Source: Trichoplusia ni (taxonomy: Eukaryota > Arthropoda > Insecta > Lepidoptera > Noctuidae). Taken from it: DNA of 64,000 nucleotides. The translations under genes were made by a program, and so were the position numbers. Positions 56,291-64,000 of this stretch are shown piece by piece (the stretch's first letter is position 1; each line of letters opens with the position of its first letter). The stretch lies in the NCBI RefSeq assembly GCF_003590095.1, contig NC_039478.1, forward strand, positions 10,974,001 to 11,038,000. The letters run 5' to 3'. A model generated the notes under the pieces. The model saw only the letters and a list, made by a program, of their open reading frames with translations. It had not been told where the DNA came from and did not search any database.

Positions 56291-56380
56291 ACCAAAACTA
56301 AGATGACGCGGGGATTAACAAAGAATATTTTTTTGTTAATGGAGCGTCTCCCATGCTTAGAAATTTCAACCTTGTATCTC

Positions 56381-56505
56381 GGATTCACAAACATCCCAGT
56401 GACCTGCATCAGAGTCAGGTTAAGCATTCGTGGATCACACAAACGCATGTTACTCGTTGAATCAATTCGAGACACGGTGACCTTAACCAGTCGGCTAGTC
56501 ATGTA
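56381..56505 (-). mobile_element. SINE family A, minus strand
   Basis: On the minus strand: CTAGCCGACTGGTTAAGGTC as A-box region, TGTCTCGAATTGATTCAACG as a decayed B-box region, then TGTGTGATCCACGAATGC and GATGTTTGTGAATCC. Overlapping short frames on both strands here are a by-product. Confidence 0.65.
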
Positions 56506-56659
56506 ACCGAACATTATATTAACAAGAAAAATACGCCATACGATATCAAGGGTCAGCTAGTTATCTTTAAAGAACCATTGAATTCTCTTGTCTTCTCATT
56601 TCGTCACACTTTTGCTTACGAAAGTGCCGGCGCTGTGGTTACGTCGCACGCGAGACAAG

Positions 56660-56750
56660 ACTCGTAATTGAATAGTTTGGATGTCTGCAAAGGTCGCGGG
56701 TCGATTCCCACGTAGGACTACTCATTATAAAGATGATTCGAGTGAGTATT
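56660..56750 (+). mobile_element. tRNA-like SINE head fragment
   Basis: GTCTGCAAAGGTCGCGGGTCG and ATTCCCACGTAGGAC form a good B-box region. The following body does not match family A, so only a head remnant is supported. Confidence 0.4.
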
Positions 56751-57404
56751 TTTCTAAATCTATAGGTTTATCATAAATTTAACCGGGTATAGAATAATGT
56801 AGAGACAGGAGTCTGTGTTACAAGTAAAAAATAAAAATACTTATTATTCCTTATAAAGGAATAGAAAAAAAAATGAATAGTTCATTGTTAACTTTCAGAC
56901 ATAATTGTATACTAGAACATTATAATAACTCAGCTATGAATTCAACCACAGTTCAACAAAACAATGATGAGTAAAAATGACATCACTATGCTAAAATTAA
57001 AAAGTTAAATACATCTCCATACAACCAAGGATCTTAAAATCACGACGTTTGAGGAACATGTACATATATAATACTGCCTTAATTATGTACCTCCTCTGGA
57101 AGTCTTAATAACCTCGCATGAAGGGACCAATTCGATCCCCAACGCTACCTGCGTTAGCAGCAATAAGAGTTTGATTATTCTAAGACACCACTGATAAACA
57201 GTAAAAGAAAAACTACTTGATTGAAACTGGGTTCCAAATATTGGTGATAAATGAAAGTAACCTTGTACAACGGGAAAAGTGCTGTTCAGGGCTGAAAGAG
57301 ATGGCAAAAGACTAGAGTCATTTATCTTGGAGTGAGAAAGAATCGACTAGAAAGAAAGGAAGATCATCGGATGTTCGAAGGCTATGCACCATTAACTGTT
57401 GACT
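56751..57404. other. Unassigned stretch
   Basis: No gene. The 74-codon minus-strand frame at 57083-57307 has no domain. Confidence 0.35.
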
Positions 57405-57550
57405 TTTTAGTTGTGATCCCCGCGTAGGACAAGCGTTTGTGTCATCCACGAATGCTGATCCTGAATCTCAGTGTATTTGTCCCTGTGACTTGAATGTTTT
57501 AGTAAACCGTTACACAAAGATTAAATTCCTTAGTGAAGCGATTTAAAAAA
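57405..57550 (+). mobile_element. SINE family A, 5'-truncated
   Basis: It starts inside the B-box (GTGATCCCCGCGTAGGACAA), then GCGTTTGTGTCATCCACGAA, TGCTGATCCTGAATCTCAG, CTGTGACTTGAATGTTTTAG and AAGATTAAATTCCTTAGTG, with a short A-rich end. Confidence 0.7.
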
Positions 57551-58177
57551 GAAATATAGATGTTGCAAGGCTGATCTCTGAGTTTCAGAAACTGTATTAA
57601 AGACTGATGCAACTGTAGCTAACTCTCCTTTTAGTTCGATGTCGGTTAATTGTTTGTTGAAACAATATACTGGCTGTTTGCTGAAGATTTTGATATTGAG
57701 TAATGTTTCGACTTTATCAGGGCAATAATAGCCTTTGCCGTCCGTATGCAAAGACTTATTGAAAACGGCTGATTTTATTTAGGATCTCTACATGAAAATA
57801 AGTAGTATTAGTATTAGTATTAGAAATGGGACATTTACAACCTGATAGTATTATAGTTTGATATAATTATAGAATCGTCCATATTTACAGAAAATTATTT
57901 TCGCTTTAACGATTAAACTTATTTCAGTACCTACACTTAACATTTTTCTTAAATTGAACTAATACAGAAACCATTCTCAAGTAATAGTTAGGTACCTTAA
58001 CTACACAGATTTATGGTTCATTATTGCAAAACCCGTTAAGACCGCATTCCATCAAGTTGTACATTAACATAGTTGGCCCGAACGATGGGACTTGAAACTT
58101 GAATCAAGGCCCAGGTATCAATAGATTGTAGAACTGAGGTCTATTATGAAGGATAGTGTTATCAGCATATTATTACA
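57551..58177. other. Unassigned stretch
   Basis: A short TTAGTA-type microsatellite (TTAGTATTAGTATTAG) lies near 57806. No gene. Confidence 0.35.
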
Positions 58178-58437
58178 CTAGCTGTTGCCCGCGACTTCGT
58201 CCCCGTGGTTAGAAGATATAAGTTACGATTTGTACCTGCCCTGTTTTTTTCACATTTTCCATTGTGTCTTCGCTATTATAAGTCGCAGCGTGATGGTTTA
58301 TAGCCTAAAGCCTTCCTCGATGAATGGTCTATTCTACACAAAAAGAATTTTTCAATTTGGACCAGTAGTTCTTGAGATTAGCGCGTTCAAACAAACAAAC
58401 AAACAAACAAACTCTTCAGCTTTATATATTAGTTATT
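58178..58437 (-). mobile_element. Helitron-like element, copy 8, minus strand
   Basis: The 3' end appears as CTAGCTGTTGCCCGCGACTT from 58178 after a host A. The tract is expanded to about five AAAC units (58391-58410), the longest here. The 5' end (TTTATATATTAGTTATTATT) lacks the canonical GTATAGA, so that boundary is approximate. Confidence 0.85.
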
Positions 58438-59101
58438 ATTACATGTGTGTCATCAGCTCAATGGGCTGATAATTTGGAAAAGGCAGCTGACTAGGTTTCT
58501 TTAGGCACAGGAGTTTTTGATAAACTGGATCATGCCCTCTAGTGCTAACAAATTTTCGTTTTTATTTCGTCATAATCCCCATCTCAGCTTAGGAATACAT
58601 TGTTAATAGTTCACAGTCATTATATACACAAAAGCTCGGGAACCTAATCGCTTTAAAATAATCTCCTTTTTTAATTACTTATTCCAACATTAGTTAAAAA
58701 AAGCAAATCTGTATAGTATCGTCTATTCCCACAATCTTTCCAAAAATATCCCTATTAAGCCAAGCGATTTATCGTATCCAATATTAATAACAATTTGAAT
58801 TGATTGAGCTGATGTTAGTCATATTATCCCCATTGTAATTACTAAACATAATCAATGAGAATACGGAAAAGTTATGACTATCCATTAATGTGAGAACACC
58901 TCTATTATAAAAGCGATCATTTACTTACAGATAGTATTGGACAAAGGTGTTTAATTGAGATCACCTGTTTGGTTCTCATGACAAATTCAATAGCCTTTTT
59001 TCTTTATTTAACTACTGTCATTTTGCCTATACTTTTCCTGATTGATTTCGTTCTACCTATCGTACCTTCTGTTTTTATCACGATCTGTGGCTAACATCTG
59101 A
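58438..59101. other. Unassigned AT-rich stretch
   Basis: No gene or recognised repeat. Confidence 0.35.
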
Positions 59102-59596
59102 TCATCGGATCTGGCTAACAGCAGATAGTGTACAACTTCCGAAACTAGTTTTTTTCGGTTTCTGATTTAGATTCGGCTTCTCTATTCGGCCTGCAATGTT
59201 ACTATCGAGAAAACTAGGATCGACAAGGAATTGATGGTCATCAGCGTAGTTAATATCGATTGAGCGGAGTTCCAACTCAACACTAGACGAGAAACGATCC
59301 ATTCTCTCCAATTGATTGAAAAAAAACTCCATTCTATCAGGGGTAAATATAGGTTTGCGAAAAGGAATCCGATGCGTTCTGCGTGCTCCTTCTTGGTTTA
59401 CCACGAGGTCTCTCGTTTTAGCAAGTTTTATAGTTATTTGAGTGACTTTAAGACTCCTTAACCAACCAGCGTGGTAATCAATGCTAGCTCTTCCTACGTG
59501 GGAAGATTGCTGTGCCCGGGACTGGAACATTTTGAGGGTGACAAAGTGTTTTAAGATTTTCTTCAAGTGATAAGTGACGAAGAAAATTCCAAGCAA
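59102..59596 (-). CDS. Unexplained 164-codon open frame
   Basis: This is the longest open frame in the window, on the minus strand, ending at TGA. It lacks an ATG at its first codon (TTG), so it would need an upstream exon or a later start. TTTCAG precedes it at about 59609 but without a pyrimidine tract. The predicted peptide is of mixed composition with charged stretches (QLERMDRFSSSVELELRS, KPNLNQKPKKTSFG) and no transmembrane segment. I recognise no domain. Local GC is somewhat higher than average, which lengthens chance frames. It could be a degraded transposon piece, an exon or chance; I lean towards not a conventional gene. Confidence 0.2.
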   Translation of the reverse strand: MLGIFFVTYHLKKILKHFVTLKMFQSRAQQSSHVGRASIDYHAGWLRSLKVTQITIKLAKTRDLVVNQEGARRTHRIPFRKPIFTPDRMEFFFNQLERMDRFSSSVELELRSIDINYADDHQFLVDPSFLDSNIAGRIEKPNLNQKPKKTSFGSCTLSAVSQIR

Positions 59597-61224
59597 AACC
59601 TTGACCTAGCTGAAACAGCACGCGTTTCCATCCATTCTTAAAACTTACAAACTGTGACGAGGATGAAAAAAGGAGTCGTTAATCCAAACACGTTTCTACA
59701 ACCTTCGTATAGAAATAGCTTAATTATCCGCTTGATTAACTAAGTAATTAATTCATAGCAGCTATGTTTAGTATCAGACGTTAAATATTAATTTCCTGGA
59801 ACCGTTTCCGAATATGTTTGGACTGTAATTGGGTTATGAAACGTAGTTCGGTATTTAGAAATTTATTGATGAGGTCGGTTGGTGTTTGGCCTCCGACGAG
59901 GATAGTTTCATCTACTTGGTGTAGAGATTACGTCACTATTTAGAATCTTAAAAATAATTAAATAGTTTTGACTATTAAGGTTTTAATCGGAAAGCTATAA
60001 ACAACAGCATCTATAAACTTAAATAAAATACTATAATTCTATTTTCAATTAAGTTTTAAGCTGCAACATAAAAACTTAATCAGTATTTCATAACAGACTT
60101 CAGGAAATACCTAAATCAATTTAAAAAGTAAAGTTAAGAAAAATGTCACAATCACATGACAAAACATTAAAGCGGTAAACAAGGAAAATCTTTGATCGTT
60201 TTACCAAACTCCAACAAGTTAAAATTAAGTAATAGAATATCGCAAGAGAACGTAGCTGACTTCTTTTACTTGATAAAAAGTTTATACAGAATGTCAGATA
60301 AAAGAAAAGAACGGAATACAATAACCTGCTTCTTTTTGAAGTAGTACATGAAGCAATAAGGAATAGAAAATCACAACCCCTGGGCAAAAAGAGTCAATAG
60401 GAGTTCTCTCCTCTTTTTGCCTCACTCTAAAAGGCCTTGTTAGCAAAAACTGGTAGTTAAGCTTATATAGATCAGAGAAAAATCAGAAGAGCGGCATCAA
60501 ACACTTCATCATAAAAACCAGGCTCAGAATCTTCAGATAACATAAATAAGTTCAAAATAGACATAGACCTAGCAAAGTGTCTTTCCTCAGCTCTCAGGCC
60601 ATAATTATATAGATCTACGGCACATGTAGTGCATACCAGCGCGGGTTGCGCAACTACGCATGCGCGCAACTCGCCTATGCGCTTGCGACTGCAAAGATAA
60701 CGACACCGACAAACAAACAACAACTCTATTTACACTGCAGCAGAGTTGAATATCAAATGAAAGCGAAAATCATGAATAAGCAATAGTCCAATGAATGTGG
60801 TTTATAAACACTAAAGTGGAGTAATATCGAGTTTTTATGAAAATCGTGAAGTTGTTACGTTATTTTAAATAATATTTGGAATATTCGGAATAATTGGTGA
60901 GTCATGCATCCTTGTAACACTGGCCCCTACTTTCGAATCGTCTGATTAACTTTGAATAATGACCTTCAAATATATTCTACCAAACATATTATGCATCGGC
61001 TCTGATATAATACGGTACAGATCGAAACTATATATGTTCTAATTCTAAAGCAATACAGTTACTGCATCTAATGTGACCTTGAACCAACCTATCTATTTGT
61101 ACTTTTCGCGCTTTACCCGTGCCTTACTTAAAACTTGATGATTTCTAACCAAAACAAAAAGTATTTGAAAATGCTTTGCCTAATATAAGTATTTGATTTT
61201 AAGCATAATGTTAATAGAATACTT
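59597..61224. other. Unassigned stretch with a CpG-rich patch
   Basis: The patch at 60635-60710 has GCGCGGGTTGCGCAAC, TACGCATGCGCGCAAC and CTATGCGCTTGCGA, resembling those at 1118 and 44096. The 88- and 83-codon minus-strand frames at 60121-60387 and 60472-60723 are unrecognised. No gene is supported. Confidence 0.4.
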
Positions 61225-61440
61225 ATAAACCCCTGACGCAAAAAGGGGGTTTCACCTGCCACAGAGAGAGAGACACGTCAAATTTATTGACGTATCTCTG
61301 TCTCTATGGCATCATAGCTCTCGAAAGGATTGAGCGATTTCAATTTAGTTTGTTTTGTGTAAATGTAAATTCTCTGTGAGTGTCCTTAGACATGTTTGAT
61401 AAAAATCGATCGAGCCGTTTAAAAGTTGACGGGGTGAAAG
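61225..61440 (+). repeat. Dispersed repeat family H with an internal hairpin
   Basis: It begins TAAACCCCTGACGCAAAAAG and continues TCTCTATGGCATCATAGCTC, TCGAAAGGATTGAGCGATTT and CAATTTAGTTTG, the reverse complement of the units at 21399-21785. Within it 61258-61281 pairs with 61287-61310 (24-base arms, three mismatches, 5-base loop), around ACGTCAA / TTGACGT. Confidence 0.6.
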
Positions 61441-61989
61441 GTTACTGTCGCAGGTTTTTTAAATTTCAAATTTTTCGCTCATTTTTTTTTTATATTGACA
61501 TTGTTTTGTTTAAAGATACAGATTCTTGTCGGGCGAAACCTTCAATGAATGCTTCAAGATAACTACATGAATCGGTCGGTCTACCACTACATAAGGCTTT
61601 GTTTTTGTAAAAGCAAGATGCCATTCTAAGCCGTGCCTTGAAGTCCCTAGACCAAAATCAATTTAACTCGAACCGCAAAAAATAGTGGACCTAATTTTAG
61701 ACCTTTTGCTGAAAGACAGATGCCTTTGTTGCTGATTTAGTTACAGAGTATGAAGTAAGCAATAATAGACAGCCGTATTCAAAAGGGACTGCGAATTCGA
61801 ACGTAAATTACTTTGACCTAAATGTACATTGTGTAAATTGCGCGTCTATACAATTGGAGTACATCATTTAAACTGATTTCGATTAAAGTTTATTTAAACA
61901 GATGATCTCAAACACATTTTGAGTAACAGTTTGAGTATCAGCTGATTATAATAATTAATTTCACGTCTAAGATCCATATCGTTTTCCTT
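61441..61989. other. Unassigned stretch
   Basis: No gene. The 60-codon frame at 61380-61562 continues out of the repeat. Confidence 0.35.
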
Positions 61990-62080
61990 TTTCAACCGCC
62001 TTCAGAGGTGAAAAACTCATTCGTCGGTATTTTTTATACCTCAGAACTTCGGACTGAATGAAACGATTTTTTTTATTCTT
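61990..62080 (+). repeat. Dispersed repeat family K, plus strand
   Basis: TTTCAACCGCCTTCAGAGG, AACTCATTCGTCGGTATTTT, CTCAGAACTTCGGACTGAAT and GAAACGATTTTTTTTATTC follow the same order as 63035-63150, a text I recall from many lepidopteran genomes. Confidence 0.5.
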
Positions 62081-62684
62081 TTTTCCATTTAACGTGATAT
62101 AGTCATTATAAATAACTTCATTTGGTTCTGTAATTTAATAAAGTTTGTCTCAGTAGCTTTTATCGTATAATTCGGTTACATTTGTTCTTAAAAAAATATG
62201 ATTATATTTTCATTTATCTTCTGATCAAATACCAGCATCCATAAGACCTACAACCATCTCTTAAAGTAAGACAGTCGCTGATGAGGAAAAGAGACACAGC
62301 ACTCAACGGCATATATCTATCTCGCTTCAACAAGAGCACAACTGGCACTTACTTCCAAACCGTATTATATCGCAACGTCTAAGTATAATATAAGTGCGAC
62401 AAATTACAACGAAACAGATTCGCAACCGCAGTTTTCGTAACGCAGCGGGTTCGAGTCCCGTTAGCGGGAAAGTGACGGAACGTGATCGAGTTGTTGCTTT
62501 ATCTTCACGCCGACAGCTGCGCTGTAACTACAGGTATTTGAACTGTTTGTATTGATTTTTATATTTATCCAAATGAATACAAACCTGTACATACATTACT
62601 ATAATATAAAATTATTGGGTATTGAAATAACCGGTTTCACTGCCAATGAATGCTAAATGTAACAAATTAACATTAAAAAAAACT
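62081..62684. other. Unassigned stretch with a tRNA-like B box
   Basis: GCAGCGGGTTCGAGTCCCGTTAGC at about 62441-62464 is a good B box with pairing arms (ACGGGAC-type). No matching acceptor stem or A box is convincing, so it is more likely a SINE relic than a tRNA gene. Confidence 0.35.
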
Positions 62685-62790
62685 TTACGTTTGTTCCGGC
62701 TAATCTCTGAAATGGCTGGACCAAATTTGACGGAACTTGTATCGGCAGGCAGCTGACATATTAAGGAGAAACTTATCTACACCTATACTC
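62685..62790 (+). repeat. Transposon fragment
   Basis: TTTGTTCCGGCTAATCTCTG, AAATGGCTGGACCAAATTTG and GCAGGCAGCTGACATATTAA follow a text common in lepidopteran repeats. Non-coding. Confidence 0.45.
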
Positions 62791-63034
62791 ACACATAAAT
62801 AAGATACGTCACACGAATTAATAATAGTATTTTTGATCAATTTCAATAGAAAGTGTAATAAACCTGATGCAATTGAAGAAATCGTTACAACGATATAGCT
62901 GGTTGTTATGTAAATATTTTATGCGTTAACGTGACGGCCATGGTCTGTTCGGGTCTCAGCTTTCGAATGCTAGGACAATTATCATTCTGTTAATGGGTAT
63001 GGAAACTATAAAAACTGGTGTCCGAATATTCACT

Positions 63035-63150
63035 TTTTAACCGACTTCGAAAAGAACGAGGCTCTGAATTTGTCGCAACTTTGTTTTTTTTTTTTGTTTC
63101 TTTGTTATCTCGTAACTGCGGATTGGTTGAACCGATTTTGTTGATTCAAT
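63035..63150 (+). repeat. Dispersed repeat family K, plus strand
   Basis: TTTTTAACCGACTTCGAAAA, GAACGAGGCTCTGAATTTGT, a T13 run, TCGTAACTGCGGATTGGTTG and AACCGATTTTGTTGATTC. Better kept than 61990-62080. Confidence 0.55.
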
Positions 63151-64000
63151 TTTTTTTTCATATAACGTTTTTTCGTATGACGGTTTAAGTTTTCACCTTT
63201 TGGGTATTAAAACCTGAAAAATATCTTATACAGAACGAATGGTGGCACTGATCTACTATTTTAAAACAAATTCTTACTTCTTTATTTTTATATTTCGTAA
63301 CAGAAATTCACTCAAAATTAAATCGAGGAAAATAATCTAAACACAACGTTGTATTCTTATCTAAACTAATATTACTCAAAAGTTACAAAAGCGAAATAAT
63401 TAATAAAGTATAAAACAGAGGTCTTCCTCTCTCCTACCATAATGCTGTGCCCTACGGAGTCCATAATTGGTCATTGTACCTAAAATTATCAGTACCTACA
63501 TTATTGGCCACAAATAATAAAAAAAACCATCGACTGCAGCGGTCAAATAACGTTTTAATCCAATCTAAAATTATGTATTTAAATAATCTTACTAAGATAA
63601 GCTGAGATTGTAAGAAAGTGGCAGAGAGGTCAAAGTCGACAGATCAAGGACATTCATAATACATAATTATGTATAAGTTTATACAAATACATGGCATGTT
63701 ACGTGACGGCAGAATAGACAGACATAACATTTTATTATTATTTAAATTTTATGTTCTTTTTCGTGATTTTGGAATGTCGTAGAATGAAACATTAGTTCGA
63801 TACAGCAGCTTGTGTTAATATTTAAAACCTTTATAAAATTCGACATTACGCCGACAATACGACTTAAAATTAGTATTCGTTTTGATTTTCTTTCGAACAC
63901 TTTTTTGTTTCCATTTTATTGGTGTATAGGTACAAACAATTATATTTTTTAATGTGATCATGTACATTATAAGCTAACAATGAATATAGTTCTTGTAAAA
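63151..64000. other. Unassigned AT-rich stretch to the window end
   Basis: No gene or recognised repeat. Confidence 0.4.

Noticed and set aside
62430..62475. Possible tRNA gene around GCGGGTTCGAGTCCCGTT
   Set aside because: The B box and T-arm pair, but I could not build a D-arm, anticodon arm or acceptor stem around it. A SINE relic is likelier.
1..64000. CRISPR array, phage, operon, toxin system or biosynthetic cluster
   Set aside because: No regularly spaced direct repeats, no dense coding strand and no bacterial-type genes. The repeats are dispersed eukaryotic mobile elements.

Overview
The window looks like nuclear DNA of a lepidopteran insect, most likely a moth. It is AT-rich, has almost no long reading frames, and is densely seeded with repeats typical of that order. 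The most recognisable is a roughly 250 bp Helitron-like element that begins TC-TATACTAATATATAAAG, carries a (GTTT)n tract and ends GCGGGCAACAGCTAG between a host A and a host T. There are also several tRNA-derived SINE families with clear B boxes, and RTE-type LINE 3' ends. I see no prokaryotic gene, operon, CRISPR array, phage or plasmid feature.

Almost the whole window reads as intron or intergenic DNA. The one well-supported coding segment is a short internal exon on the minus strand at 41399-41523. It is GC-rich, keeps an open charged reading frame, and has an AG acceptor and a GT donor. About 9 kb further along the same strand, at 32182-32208, lies a candidate first coding exon: an ATG, nine codons and a strong GTGAGT donor. 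A CpG-rich promoter-like patch lies behind it (32296-32445). The two could belong to one long minus-strand gene with an internal promoter, or to two neighbouring genes. I cannot name the product. Weaker promoter-like patches are at 18255-18375, 33477-33605, 40350-40990 and 46800-46960.

Layout. 1-16 kb: Helitron-like copies at 1, 3269, 7482, 11256, 15150 and 15781, with SINEs, a foldback family at 1431 and 8085, and a LINE tail at 11505. 16-32 kb: mostly unlabelled AT-rich DNA with a decayed LINE end (17770), a short second Helitron type (19478), a tandem repeat pair (21399), an 18 bp inverted repeat (26127) and a GGCGAAT motif cluster (29841). 32-47 kb: the gene-associated part, with both exons, promoter-like patches and many SINE pieces. 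47-54 kb: a decayed LINE end (47140), a very AT-rich stretch, a 62 bp tandem repeat (51211), the best-preserved LINE end (52610, minus strand) and a foldback element nested in a SINE (53434). 54-64 kb: SINEs, two more Helitron-like copies, one unexplained 164-codon frame (59102-59596) and a hairpin-bearing repeat (61225).

No new functional system is evident. The observations most worth checking are the exon pair, the SINE inserted about a dozen bases beyond the exon's 5' splice site, the nested and foldback elements, and several perfect inverted repeats. Family assignments are by eye from remembered motifs; no alignment or database search was run.
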